Assembly (NCBI RefSeq): GCF_002432125.1 | Contig: NZ_DJFS01000043.1 | Coordinates: 1-43,367, forward strand | Length of the DNA stretch: 43,367 nucleotides | Source: Brevundimonas sp. UBA5866 | Lineage (GTDB): Bacteria; Pseudomonadota; Alphaproteobacteria; Caulobacterales; Caulobacteraceae | Direction of reading: 5' to 3' | In this document: positions 23,531 to 31,718 of the stretch, one piece after another | Layout: each line of letters starts with the position of its first letter | Numbering within the stretch: the first letter of the stretch is position 1 | Notes under the pieces: model-generated | What the model saw: only the letters and a program-made list of their open reading frames with translations | The model's database searches: none | Told to the model about the DNA's origin: nothing | Position numbers and translations under genes: made by a program

Positions 23531-23919
23531 TACCCCGTCGGCAGCGCCGCTTGTGCCGTCTAATTGTGGCAAAATAGTGTTAGTAGAGATTAGCCATCAC
23601 ATCGCCATTGATGAGGGCGGAATTGCGACAGCAACACTATAGGTTGCGGAATGATATTCCCAGTTCATGAATAAAGTAATTATGCGATATGCTGATCTTC
23701 AACTTGTCTTGGATTTTGAAATTTTATCAGTTCACGCCTCTGTGAAATCTTTATTGCGAAGATTTCAGATCGTAAATGCGAATGGACCGGTCATATAGAT
23801 TTCTTTAACCAGCCGGAATCGCTCGTTTTGCGGCGCGATAGGCGGGGTTGATTGTGGCGACCTGCCCGGGAATGGGGTAGATCGGCACACGATTTCACCC
23901 TTTCCACCGGGAATACGCC
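23531..23919. other. AT-rich divergent intergenic region
   Basis: About 390 bases between the divergent 3D-domain and S1/P1-nuclease genes, AT-richer than the surroundings. One clear structure is seen, a perfect 9-bp inverted repeat at 23743-23767. No convincing open frame or RNA gene is recognised; both promoters must lie here. Confidence 0.5.
23743..23767. promoter_or_regulatory. 9-bp perfect inverted repeat upstream of the nuclease gene
   Basis: TGAAATCTT (23743-23751), loop TATTGCG, AAGATTTCA (23759-23767). It lies about 150 bases before the S1/P1 nuclease start and has no U tract, so an operator is more likely than a terminator. Confidence 0.35.
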
Positions 23920-24951
23920 ATGAAGCGATCCGCCAAACGTCTGATGATCTCCGCCGCCGCATTCGCGCTGCTGGCGATTCCGGCCTCGCAGGTCATTGCG
24001 TGGGGAGCTTCGGGGCACCGCGTCATCGGCGTGGTCGCCATGCAGAGCCTGCCCGATACGCTTCCGGCCTTCCTGCTGACGCCGGGTGCGGCTTCGGATG
24101 TTGGCGAATATTCGCGCGAGCCGGATCGCTGGAAGGGTGGCGGCCAGCCGCACGACCGCGAGCGCGACACCGCACACTTCATCGACATGGATGACGAAGG
24201 CCGTGTGATGGACGAGCGCGGCATGAAACTGGATGCCTTGCCGCGCCTGAAGTCTGAATATGATGCCGCCCTGACCCGTGCGGGTCTGGATGTCGATAAG
24301 GCGGGCTATCTGCCCTATGCCATCATCGATGCATGGCAGAACCTGGAGCGTGACTTCGCCTATTGGCGCGTGCTGAACGCCGCCGAGGCCCGCGAGACCG
24401 ATCTGGCCAAGCGCGAATGGTACCGCGCCGACCGCTTGCGCCGCGAGCAGCTGATCCTGCGCGACATCGGCGTGCTGAGCCACTATCTGGGCGATGCGTC
24501 CCAGCCGCACCACACCACCATCCATTTCAACGGTTGGGCGGGTAAGACCAATCCCGAAGGCTTCACCACCTCGCGCCGCACCCACGGCACGTTTGAAGGG
24601 GCCTATGCCTCGCGCGCCCTCAATCCCGTGACGGTCAAGTCGTCCATGTCGCCGCTGAATGTCGAAGGGTTCGATGTAAAGGCCCGTACGGTATCCCTGT
24701 TGAACACCACGCTGGGCACGGTCGTCCCCTTCTACCGTCTGGAAAAGGACGGTGCTTTCCGTGATGCCGATCCGCGTGGCGCACAATACCTGAACGAGCG
24801 TCTGTCGGCCGGTGCCGAACAGGTGCGCGATTTCACCGTCGCCGCATGGAATGTCTCCGCCACGGCCTCGGTCGGCTGGCCCGCCGTGAAGGTGGCCGAA
24901 GTCGAGGCCGGTTCGGTTGACCCTTGGACCTCTATGGTCGGCGAAGACTAA
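23920..24951 (+). CDS. S1/P1-family zinc nuclease, secreted
   Basis: 343 residues. A signal peptide (1-27, ending SQVIA) leaves a mature N-terminal Trp28, whose amino group is a zinc ligand in this family. Other expected ligands are visible: H33 in WGASGHRVIG, HFIDMD, and HYLGDASQPHH. The enzyme hydrolyses single-stranded nucleic acids or releases 3'-phosphates and needs three zinc ions in the periplasm or outside. Length is slightly above the usual 270-300. A zinc-dependent phospholipase C-like role is the alternative, as the folds are related. Confidence 0.88.
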   Translation: MKRSAKRLMISAAAFALLAIPASQVIAWGASGHRVIGVVAMQSLPDTLPAFLLTPGAASDVGEYSREPDRWKGGGQPHDRERDTAHFIDMDDEGRVMDERGMKLDALPRLKSEYDAALTRAGLDVDKAGYLPYAIIDAWQNLERDFAYWRVLNAAEARETDLAKREWYRADRLRREQLILRDIGVLSHYLGDASQPHHTTIHFNGWAGKTNPEGFTTSRRTHGTFEGAYASRALNPVTVKSSMSPLNVEGFDVKARTVSLLNTTLGTVVPFYRLEKDGAFRDADPRGAQYLNERLSAGAEQVRDFTVAAWNVSATASVGWPAVKVAEVEAGSVDPWTSMVGED

Positions 24952-24976
24952 AAACTTACCGCTATTGGTCGCAATG

Positions 24977-25013
24977 GGCCGCTCCTGCCTTCGCAGGGGC
25001 GGCCTTCGCGTTT
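24977..25013 (+). terminator. Possible terminator after the S1/P1 nuclease
   Basis: Hairpin GGCCGCTCCTGC / GCAGGGGCGGCC with loop CTTC, followed by TTCGCGTTT. The tail is only weakly U-rich, so read-through into the methyltransferase gene 22 bases further is possible. Confidence 0.45.
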
Positions 25014-25025
25014 AAGGAAGCGCAC

Positions 25026-25814
25026 ATGAGCGTACTTACCCCTCCCGTCGTCATCCTCGACCGTTCCCAGCTGGCCGACAACATCGGCTCGGTCGCCCGC
25101 GTCATGGCCAATTTCGGCCTGTCGGAGCTGCGTCTGGTCAATCCGCGCGATGGCTGGCCGCAGGAACGCGCCTGGGCCACGGCGTCCGGCGCGGACTGGG
25201 TGCTGGAAGGCGTGAAGGTGTTCGACACCGTGGCCGAGGCCATCCACGACCTGAACGTGGTGTTTGCCACCACCGCCCGCCCGCGCGAGACGCGCCAGCC
25301 CGTGCGGACCCCACGCGAGAGCGCCCGCATCCTTTATGACGAGACGGCGGCGGGCCTGAAATGCGGCCTGTTGTTCGGGGGCGAGCGTGCGGGCCTGGAG
25401 ACGACCGACATCGCCCTGTGCGCCGGTATCACCACCATTCCGATCGATCCGCGCCACCACTCGCTCAATCTGGCGCAGGCAGTGGCCATCAACGCCTATG
25501 AGTGGCGCACCCTGATCCTCGATGCCCCGCCGCCGCGCTTCCGCGAGATCGACCCGCCGGCCTCCAACGACCTGCTGATCGGCATGTACGAGCATCTGGA
25601 GACGGAACTTGAGAACGGCGGCTTCTTCCACCCGCCGGAGAAGAAACGTTCCATGAGCCAGAACCTGCGCGTCATGCTGGGCCGCGCCCAGTTCAGCGAG
25701 CAGGAAGTCGCCACCTTCCGTGGTGTGATTCACGCCCTGGCCAAGGGCCGTGGCCGCGTGCTGGCCAAGATGGCCGCCAAGGCCGCCGAAGAGGCCAAGA
25801 AGAAGGAAGGCTAA
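25026..25814 (+). CDS. trmJ: TrmJ-like tRNA (cytidine/uridine-2'-O)-methyltransferase
   Basis: A 262-residue SPOUT-class RNA methyltransferase. Motif 1 is ILDRSQLADNIGSVARVMANFGL, and LRLVNPRDGW follows. The knot segment has LLFGGERAGLETTDIALC and the AdoMet loop PIDPRHHSLNLAQAVAINAYEW. TrmJ forms 2'-O-methylnucleotides at position 32 of the tRNA anticodon loop. A C-terminal helical domain is rich in Lys/Ala. The start is ATG at 25026 with AAGGA upstream. It converges on the patatin gene with three bases between stops. Confidence 0.87.
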   Translation: MSVLTPPVVILDRSQLADNIGSVARVMANFGLSELRLVNPRDGWPQERAWATASGADWVLEGVKVFDTVAEAIHDLNVVFATTARPRETRQPVRTPRESARILYDETAAGLKCGLLFGGERAGLETTDIALCAGITTIPIDPRHHSLNLAQAVAINAYEWRTLILDAPPPRFREIDPPASNDLLIGMYEHLETELENGGFFHPPEKKRSMSQNLRVMLGRAQFSEQEVATFRGVIHALAKGRGRVLAKMAAKAAEEAKKKEG

Positions 25815-25817
25815 GAC

Positions 25818-26987
25818 CTATCGGCGGCGGGGAAGGTGGAGCGCCTCGGCCAGGCGCTCCAGCCCCGTGGCCGGTACTTCTGTTGACCACAGCTCTCCCG
25901 ACAGGGCGCGCTTGCGGCCTTCGTTGAACAGGGCCTCCATCGCGGCGGTGTCGAAGTTCAGCAGGTTGTTTGCACGAACGGCATTGGGAATGGCCGCTGT
26001 CTTCAGAGGAATGCCCTGCGCGGCGCACAGGGTCGTGGCCGTGATCAGCGACTGGCGATAGGAAAACCGCAGCATGGCCTCGAAGCTGCGTGTCATCACG
26101 GCGGGCAGGTTGGGGGCCACGGGGCGCGGCTCTGGATCCAGCATGGTGTTGACGATCACGTGCACCCGTCCGCCCTTCAGCCGCTTGCCCAGCTTGTTCC
26201 AGCGCAGCAAACCGTCGGGTATGATGAACAGCGGGGCCGAGACGCCGCCGTCAACATGCATTTCCTCATAGATGCAGCCATCGTATTCGGTGGTGATGCG
26301 GTGCGGGCTGAAGATGCCCGGCAGGCTGGCCGAGGCGACCAGCACCTCGCGGAACAGTTTCAGCGCGCCGTCGCCGCCGTGGCTGGCGATCGCGCCCATG
26401 TCCCAGATACAGCAGGCCTGATGGTCCAGATCGGTGGTGGCCACCAACAGGCGTCGCCCGCGAGCATGCTCCTGCGCCACGGCCTCAATCAACTTCATGT
26501 CCACGAACGGCTCGATCAGGCTGTGCAGGGCATCCGATTTCAGCAGCCCCCCGCTGAACATCGGGGCCATGCGGCGCGGGCTGAGCAACTGTCTGGCATG
26601 GCCGCCGGTATAGGCGTCCTTCAGTTTCCCGTCCCATGCAGGCCCCAGGAAGGCGAGGGGGGCGATCAAGGCGCCGGTACTGACGCCTGTCACCAGCGCG
26701 AACTCGGGACGGGTGCCGCTCTCGGTCCAGCCGGTCATGGCCCCGGCCCCATAAGCCCCGCCTGCCGCGCCCCCGGACAGGGCCAGAATGTCGAACCGGC
26801 CCGATGTCCACCCCGAGCGAGGCAGGGATAGCCTGTCCGCCGCCATCGCCAGCGAGTTCTCCGCCGCGGAGACCGTCAGCCGGATGTCCTTGAAACCCTT
26901 GACCTCGGCATGGGCCACGGGGGCGCAGGGCAGGCGACGCCCGCGACGTGAACGGACAGGCTGGGCAGGCTGCGGCAGATCACTCAT
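25818..26987 (-). CDS. Patatin-like phospholipase
   Basis: 389 residues with the Ser-Asp dyad fold: oxyanion loop LSGGAAGGAYGAGAM (about 70-84), nucleophile elbow GVSTG (S103), and catalytic Asp in VDGG (D246). The N-terminal 60 residues are basic and partly disordered, with no classic signal peptide, so a cytoplasmic or membrane-associated lipid acyl hydrolase is likely. A surface or effector role cannot be excluded. All catalytic residues are intact. Confidence 0.9.
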   Translation of the reverse strand: MSDLPQPAQPVRSRRGRRLPCAPVAHAEVKGFKDIRLTVSAAENSLAMAADRLSLPRSGWTSGRFDILALSGGAAGGAYGAGAMTGWTESGTRPEFALVTGVSTGALIAPLAFLGPAWDGKLKDAYTGGHARQLLSPRRMAPMFSGGLLKSDALHSLIEPFVDMKLIEAVAQEHARGRRLLVATTDLDHQACCIWDMGAIASHGGDGALKLFREVLVASASLPGIFSPHRITTEYDGCIYEEMHVDGGVSAPLFIIPDGLLRWNKLGKRLKGGRVHVIVNTMLDPEPRPVAPNLPAVMTRSFEAMLRFSYRQSLITATTLCAAQGIPLKTAAIPNAVRANNLLNFDTAAMEALFNEGRKRALSGELWSTEVPATGLERLAEALHLPRRR

Positions 26988-27041
26988 GCCTACAGCCTTG
27001 CCCGCCGTCCTCAGTCAACGCAAGCCGTTGGCTTGTGACGA

Positions 27042-27269
27042 TCAGCAGTCCAGAGGCTCGAAGATCATATGGGGTGTTCTGATCCCGTAAGGACCGCGCA
27101 GAACACCGTTGCATTCGATGATGCGATAGCCGACCTGCTGGGTGTAGGTGTCGTCGGAGTACCAGGTGTAGGTTCCGGGAGGCCAAGGTGCGACTTGTGT
27201 AACCGCCGTTGTGGGGGCGGCGGCGGCCAGTAACGTCAAGGCGGTTAGTGCACTGATCTTATTGAACAT
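27042..27269 (-). CDS. Small secreted protein, DUF6289-like
   Basis: 75 residues. A signal peptide (about 1-22) is followed by a roughly 50-residue mature part, YTWYSDDTYTQQVGYRIIECNGVLRGPYGIRTPHMIFEPLDC. The order Y-S-D-x-x-Y-T-x-x-V-G-x-x-x-x-x-C-x-G, then TP and a terminal Cys, recalls DUF6289 peptides of unknown function. The two Cys could form a disulfide. GGAGGG lies just upstream of ATG 27269. Confidence 0.6.
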   Translation of the reverse strand: MFNKISALTALTLLAAAAPTTAVTQVAPWPPGTYTWYSDDTYTQQVGYRIIECNGVLRGPYGIRTPHMIFEPLDC

Positions 27270-27346
27270 CATACCCTCCGATCCTTAATTGAGATATCAA
27301 CAGTATATTAAATAAGGGTCGGAGGATAGGTGTTGGCAACTCAGGC

Positions 27347-28465
27347 CTAATAGCCCCGTGCGACCGCCAGACGGTTCAGGTGATAGTGGCTGTCGCCCAG
27401 CGTCTCGTTCAGCACCCGCACACGTTTCATGAACAGGCCGATGTCGAACTCGTCGGTCATGCCGACGCCGCCGTGCATCTGAACGCCCTCCTGCACGGCC
27501 AGTTCGGCCACGCGGCCCGCCTTGGCCTTGGCGACGGAGGTGGCGAGGTCGGCTCCCTCCTTGCCCTCGTCGACGGCTTGTAGCGCGCCCAGCGTCGCCG
27601 CCTTGGTCAGCTCCAGCTCGGTATAGAGGTGGGCCGCGCGGTGTTGCAGGGCCTGAAACTCGCCGATCAGCTTGCCGAACTGCTGGCGGGTTTTCAGGTA
27701 TTCGACCGTGATGCCAAAGGCTTGGTCGCCCGCGCCGTTCAGGCTGGCGGCGGCGACGGCGCGGCCAAGGGATAGCGCCTTGTCCAGCGTCGCCTGTCCG
27801 GCCCCCGCCTCCCCGATCAGGGCGTCGGCATTGACCTCGACATCCTTGAAGCTGATGCGCGCGGCGTTGTGGGCATCGACCATGATGGTGCGCTCGATCT
27901 CAACCCCTTGGGTCGCCGGATCGACGAGGAAGAGGCTCAACCCCTCGTCGGTCTGGGCGGCCACGATCAGGGCATCGGCGATATGGCCGTCCAGCACCAT
28001 GGCCTTGTCGCCGTTGATGCGGAAGCCGTTGCCGCTGCGCTCGGCCCGGGTGGCGATCCTGTGGGGGGCGTGTTTGACGCCTTCGTCCACGGCCAAGGAA
28101 ATGATGGCCTCGCCAGCCGCGATCTTGGACAGCCAGAACTGCTGGTCGGCATTGCCCGCCTCGGTCAGGACCGTGGCCGACAGGACCGAGGTGCCGAGGA
28201 AGGGCGAGGGCGTCAGTGTCCGGCCAAGGCTCTCGGCGATCACGCCCGCCTCGACTGCGCCAAGGCCCGACCCTCCATGCGCCTCGCCGATGATCACACC
28301 GGCAAAGCCCATCTCGCCAAAGGCCTGCCACAGATCGCGCGACACGCCATCGGCATCGCGGCTGTCGCGCAGCTGGCGCAGGTGTTTGATCGGCGCGTTC
28401 TCGTTCAGGAAGCCGTCCACGGCGTCCTTCAGCATCACCTGTTCTTCAGTCAGGATCAAAGGCAT
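27347..28465 (-). CDS. Acyl-CoA dehydrogenase subunit without catalytic glutamate
   Basis: 372 residues with the FAD-linked acyl-CoA dehydrogenase fold (N-terminal helical, central beta, C-terminal helical domains). Near the C-terminus the usual YEGT-type motif is replaced by ETLGDSHYHLNRLAVARGY, which aligns an Asp where the catalytic Glu normally stands. QMHGGVGMTDEF and the flavin-contact regions remain. Genes of this type pair with a large subunit to form alpha2-beta2 dehydrogenases, as in steroid and pimeloyl-CoA degradation. It follows the large-subunit gene by three bases. Confidence 0.85.
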   Translation of the reverse strand: MPLILTEEQVMLKDAVDGFLNENAPIKHLRQLRDSRDADGVSRDLWQAFGEMGFAGVIIGEAHGGSGLGAVEAGVIAESLGRTLTPSPFLGTSVLSATVLTEAGNADQQFWLSKIAAGEAIISLAVDEGVKHAPHRIATRAERSGNGFRINGDKAMVLDGHIADALIVAAQTDEGLSLFLVDPATQGVEIERTIMVDAHNAARISFKDVEVNADALIGEAGAGQATLDKALSLGRAVAAASLNGAGDQAFGITVEYLKTRQQFGKLIGEFQALQHRAAHLYTELELTKAATLGALQAVDEGKEGADLATSVAKAKAGRVAELAVQEGVQMHGGVGMTDEFDIGLFMKRVRVLNETLGDSHYHLNRLAVARGY

Positions 28466-28468
28466 GGC

Positions 28469-29647
28469 TCAGGCTCCCGGCAGGTTGAGCAGGTGTTTGG
28501 CGATGATGTTGAGCTGGACCTCGGTGGTGCCGCCCTCGATGGAGTTGGCCTTGGTCCGCAGCCAGCTGCGGGCTGTGTCACCCTCTCGGGAGCGTTCGCC
28601 CTCCCACTCCAGCGCCTCATAGCCACACGCCGACATCAAAAGCTCGAATCGGCGCTTGTTCAGTTCCGACCCATAGTATTTCAGCACCGAGGCGAGGGCG
28701 GGGTGGGCCTGTCCGGCCTTCATGCGGTCCACCGCGCTGTCCATGGCCAGCCGGAAGGCCGCGCCGTCCAGTTCCCATTCGGCGATGCGGGCGCGCAGCA
28801 TGGGATCATCCAGATGCCCCTGCGCGTCGGTGCCGATGCTGTCGCGGGCCACCTCGCCCAGCGGACGGCCCATGCCTTCGCCCATGGCCCCGATCATGGT
28901 GCGCTCGTGCGCCAGCAGGTATTTGGCGACGTCCCACCCACGGTTCAGTTCGCCGACGAGGTTTTCCTTCTCGACACGTACATTGTCGAAGAAGGTCTCG
29001 CAGAAGGGCGACTTGCCGGAGATGAGGGTGATGGGGCGGGTCGAAACGCCCGGCGTCGTCATGTCGAACAACACGAAGCTTATGCCCTTGTGCTTGTTCG
29101 TGGGGTCGGTGCGGACAAGGCAGAAGATCCAGTCGGCCTTGTCCGCATACGACGTCCAGATCTTCTGGCCGTTGACGATCCAGTGGTCGCCGTGATCCTC
29201 CGCCTTGGTTTGCAAGGAGGCGAGGTCGGACCCCGATCCCGGCTCGGAATAACCCTGACACCAGCGGATTTCGCCGCGCACGATCTCGGGCAGGAAGCGT
29301 TTCTTCTGCGCCTCGGTGCCGAACGCCAGAAGCGCCGGACCCAGCATCCAGATGCCAAAGCTGTTCAGCGCAGGCTGGGCCTTGATGCGGCGAAGCTCGC
29401 TGGCCAGCACCTTGGCCTGTTCGCGCGACAGGCCGCCGCCACCGTATTCGGCGGGCCATTCCGGCGCGGTCCAGCCGCGCGATCCCATCCGCTCCATCCA
29501 GAGCTTGTGGGCGGGTGTCTTGAAGGTGGCATTGCGGCCACCCCAGATCATGTCGTTCTCGGATTCGATCGGCCCGCGCACCTCGGGCGGACAGTTTTCC
29601 TCAAGCCAGCGCCGCACCTCGGCGCGGAACGCTTCCAGATCGCTCAT
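28469..29647 (-). CDS. Acyl-CoA dehydrogenase, large (catalytic) subunit
   Basis: 392 residues: ESENDMIWGGRNATFKTPAHKLW and GWTAPEWPAEYGGGGLSREQAKV near the N-terminus, WCQGYSEPGSGSDLASLQT (flavin contact) and a C-terminal SIEGGTTEVQLNIIAKHLL, where the Glu of IEGGT is in the catalytic-base position. It oxidises an acyl-CoA to the 2-enoyl-CoA and passes electrons to an electron-transfer flavoprotein. The substrate is unknown; ring-bearing or branched CoA esters are typical for paired enzymes of this type. Confidence 0.88.
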   Translation of the reverse strand: MSDLEAFRAEVRRWLEENCPPEVRGPIESENDMIWGGRNATFKTPAHKLWMERMGSRGWTAPEWPAEYGGGGLSREQAKVLASELRRIKAQPALNSFGIWMLGPALLAFGTEAQKKRFLPEIVRGEIRWCQGYSEPGSGSDLASLQTKAEDHGDHWIVNGQKIWTSYADKADWIFCLVRTDPTNKHKGISFVLFDMTTPGVSTRPITLISGKSPFCETFFDNVRVEKENLVGELNRGWDVAKYLLAHERTMIGAMGEGMGRPLGEVARDSIGTDAQGHLDDPMLRARIAEWELDGAAFRLAMDSAVDRMKAGQAHPALASVLKYYGSELNKRRFELLMSACGYEALEWEGERSREGDTARSWLRTKANSIEGGTTEVQLNIIAKHLLNLPGA

Positions 29648-29749
29648 AACGGTCGTTTCCCCTTGATCGCAGCCTCTTGCGGGCTGCCCTCGGGAACGAC
29701 GTTATCACAAGGGTTTCGATTGGCTACTGTCTATGACGGTGCCAGCCGA

Positions 29750-30007
29750 TCACCCCTTCGTGGGCAGGAAGGGCGAGAAGGTGATGACGGTGTAGGTGTC
29801 GCGGATGTTCGGGCGCGTCTGGACCTGTTTGGTCACAAAGGTGCCGATGTCCATGTCCTTGGGCAGGTGGAATTTGGCCAGCAGGTCGTGATCGCCCGAG
29901 ATCGAATAGACCTCGCTGATGTGCTGGACGTTATCGACCAGATCGGCCGCCACATCATTGGCAAAGCCCAGCTCGCATTTGATGAAGACGAAGATGGCGG
30001 TCATCAT
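29750..30007 (-). CDS. Stand-alone Lrp/AsnC ligand-binding (RAM) domain protein
   Basis: 85 residues: TAIFVFIKCELGFANDVAADLVDNVQHISEVYSISGDHDLLAKFHLPK and then the closing IRDTYTVITFSPFLP. This is the alpha-beta sandwich of Lrp/AsnC regulators without a helix-turn-helix. Such proteins form oligomers and bind amino acids or small effectors; the partner is unknown. GGGAG lies nine bases upstream of the start. The gene sits alone between the dehydrogenase pair and ppa. Confidence 0.85.
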   Translation of the reverse strand: MMTAIFVFIKCELGFANDVAADLVDNVQHISEVYSISGDHDLLAKFHLPKDMDIGTFVTKQVQTRPNIRDTYTVITFSPFLPTKG

Positions 30008-30063
30008 GGTGGCAACACTCCCTTTGGTTTGTGTGCCATAGCGCGGGGGAAGGCAGTGGCCAA

Positions 30064-30098
30064 GAAAAAGGGCGCTGCGGTGGCCCGCAACGCCCTTT
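30064..30098 (-). terminator. Terminator of ppa
   Basis: Minus-strand hairpin GGGCGTTGCGG / CCGCAGCGCCC (one mismatch) followed by TTTTTC. It lies 24 bases after the ppa stop. Confidence 0.85.
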
Positions 30099-30122
30099 GA
30101 TCCGTCAGCGTGAAGCGAAGTC

Positions 30123-30665
30123 TTACTTGGCTTCCAGCTTGGCCTTGTGCGCGGCCTGACCGGCGACGATCAGGTCAGCGGCTTCCTGGGCCGAGCCCCA
30201 ACGGTCGATCTTCACGAACTTGCCCTTCTCCAGATCCTTGTAGCGGGTGAAGAAGTGTTCGATCTGCTGCAGCTGGATTTCCGGCAGTTGCTCGTACGAG
30301 GTGACGTCCTTGTAGAAGGGGGTCATCTTGTCGACCGGCACGCACAGGATTTTTTCGTCGCGGCCAGCTTCGTCGGTCATGATCAGCACGCCGATCGGCC
30401 GCGAGCGAAGGACGCTGCCCGGAACGACCGGATACGGGGTCAGGACCAGAACGTCGCACGGGTCACCGTCGTCCGAAAGGGTGTGCGGGATGAAGCCATA
30501 GTTGGCCGGATAGACCATCGGGGTCGACAGGAAGCGGTCGACGTACAGAGCGCCCGATTCCTTGTCCATCTCGTACTTGACCGGCGCGCCGCCAGCCGGA
30601 ATCTCGATGATGACGTTAACGTCCCAAGGGGCATCCTTGCCGACCGGAATGGCGTCGATGTTCAT
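30123..30665 (-). CDS. ppa: Inorganic pyrophosphatase (family I)
   Basis: 180 residues. The metal-binding signature is DGDPCDVLVL (D66, D68, D71), with VNVIIEIPAG and KYEMDKESG near the N-terminus and YPANYGFIPHT. It hydrolyses pyrophosphate to drive biosynthetic reactions in the cytoplasm. Length is standard for a hexameric bacterial enzyme. It is divergent from the DUF599 gene with 123 bases between. Confidence 0.97.
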   Translation of the reverse strand: MNIDAIPVGKDAPWDVNVIIEIPAGGAPVKYEMDKESGALYVDRFLSTPMVYPANYGFIPHTLSDDGDPCDVLVLTPYPVVPGSVLRSRPIGVLIMTDEAGRDEKILCVPVDKMTPFYKDVTSYEQLPEIQLQQIEHFFTRYKDLEKGKFVKIDRWGSAQEAADLIVAGQAAHKAKLEAK

Positions 30666-30788
30666 GTTCGTGCTCTATTGCAGATGCGAAAGAAGTTGGC
30701 GGGCGTGATAAGCTTTGCGACGGCTCACGGCAAGCTTCGCTTGGCCGCAAGTCGACCTACGTCCAGAAATCTGTTGAGGTAGACCACC

Positions 30789-31472
30789 ATGATGATGCTC
30801 GACTGGATTGCTCTAGGTGTCTTCCTGCTGGTCTGGGTGGGGTATGATCCCCTGCTGGGCGCAATCGCGCGGCAGGCAGGTTCCTTGAACAACGACATGC
30901 TGGTGGTGCGCGATGCGTGGATGCGCGCCATGACGGTGCGCCAGCTGCGGTTGGTGGACAGCCAGCTGATGGGCCACACCATTCACTCGGCGTCCTTCTT
31001 TGCATCGACCAACCTGATTTTGATCGCTGCCGTGGCCGGTGTGCTGTTCGGTGGCGAAAACGCCATTCGCGGCATTATGGCAATCAGCCACGAGGCCTCG
31101 CCTGTACGGATGCTGGAGGGCAAGCTGGCGCTGGTCCTTCTGACGCTGGCGCGCGGTCTGCTGGACTTTGTGTGGGCCCTGCGGCAGCTGAACTATACGG
31201 TGGCCCTGATCGGTGCCGCGCCCGAGATTGGCGACGATGTCGACCGCGATGCATTCGGTGCGGCCGTGGGCAAGGTGCTGAATCCCGCGCTGTCCTCGTT
31301 CAACAGGGGGGTACGCGGCTATTATTTTGCGTTAGCAGCCGCAGCATGGTTGTTCGGCTCGATCTGGCTTCTGCTCAGCGTCGTGTCGGTGATGGCCCTG
31401 CTGCTGTGGCGTCAGTCCGCCTCGCCGGCGGCTCAGGCCGTACGGGCGGCCCGGCGCATGCTGGAACGCTGA
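30789..31472 (+). CDS. DUF599 family membrane protein
   Basis: 227 residues with about four membrane helices (about 5-22, 70-88, 110-130, 182-212). The family pattern includes WMRAMTVRQLRLVDSQLMGHTIHSASFFASTNLILIA near the N-terminus and FNRGVRGYYFALAAAAWLFG near the C-terminus. Function is unknown. The start is the first ATG of three consecutive; the ribosome site is weak. It is followed by a likely terminator at 31523-31550 and then the small RNA candidate. Confidence 0.85.
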   Translation: MMMLDWIALGVFLLVWVGYDPLLGAIARQAGSLNNDMLVVRDAWMRAMTVRQLRLVDSQLMGHTIHSASFFASTNLILIAAVAGVLFGGENAIRGIMAISHEASPVRMLEGKLALVLLTLARGLLDFVWALRQLNYTVALIGAAPEIGDDVDRDAFGAAVGKVLNPALSSFNRGVRGYYFALAAAAWLFGSIWLLLSVVSVMALLLWRQSASPAAQAVRAARRMLER

Positions 31473-31522
31473 TAGTTCTGGAATATTACAACCTTAGTCG
31501 CAAAAATCCGTGCGGGCGACCA

Positions 31523-31550
31523 CCGAAAGTCACGCAATTTCGGCATTTTG
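31523..31550 (+). terminator. Weak terminator after the DUF599 gene
   Basis: CCGAAA (31523-31528) and TTTCGG (31538-31543) pair around a nine-base loop, followed by CATTTTG. The stem is short, so this is tentative. Confidence 0.35.
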
Positions 31551-31596
31551 TGACAGCTGATGAAACAAGCTGTGAAAGAAGGTCGCGAATCCACGG

Positions 31597-31625
31597 TTGA
31601 TATTTTGTGCGCTGCAACCTAAGTT
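31597..31625 (+). promoter_or_regulatory. Sigma70-like promoter of the small RNA candidate
   Basis: TTGATA at 31597-31602 and TAAGTT at 31620-31625, spaced 17 bases. The -35 is five of six to consensus; the -10 is weak but has T, A and final T in place. Transcription would start at about 31632. Confidence 0.5.
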
Positions 31626-31631
31626 GATTTT

Positions 31632-31718
31632 CGACGCTTTTGAGCGTCTCGCCCTTCCTGGGCGTTTCCTCCCTATAGACTTTCCAAGCCGCGCCGGTAT
31701 TTGGCGCGGCTTTTTTTT
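31632..31718 (+). ncRNA. Candidate small RNA with three hairpins
   Basis: An approximately 87-base unit between the DUF599 and amidohydrolase genes. Hairpin 1 is GACGCT-TTTG-AGCGTC (31633-31648), hairpin 2 is CGCCC-TTCCT-GGGCG (31650-31664). Then comes an unpaired stretch with CCTCCC (31668-31673), an anti-Shine-Dalgarno-like motif typical of alphaproteobacterial regulatory RNAs. Hairpin 3 is GCCGCGCC-GGTATTT-GGCGCGGC plus eight Ts (31688-31718), a strong intrinsic terminator. A promoter-like pair lies just upstream. No protein-coding frame covers it. An alternative is a long 3' UTR of the DUF599 gene. Confidence 0.55.
31688..31718 (+). terminator. Strong intrinsic terminator
   Basis: Perfect 8-bp GC-rich stem (31688-31695 with 31703-31710) and eight consecutive Ts. 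It ends the small RNA candidate; its T tract overlaps the stop codon of the convergent amidohydrolase gene. Confidence 0.92.

Noticed and set aside
27869..30100. 743-codon open frame antisense to the two acyl-CoA dehydrogenase genes
   Set aside because: It spans two real genes with intact motifs, lies on the opposite strand, and its translation is low-complexity Gly/Arg/His/Gln without domains; such long mirror frames are common in GC-rich DNA.
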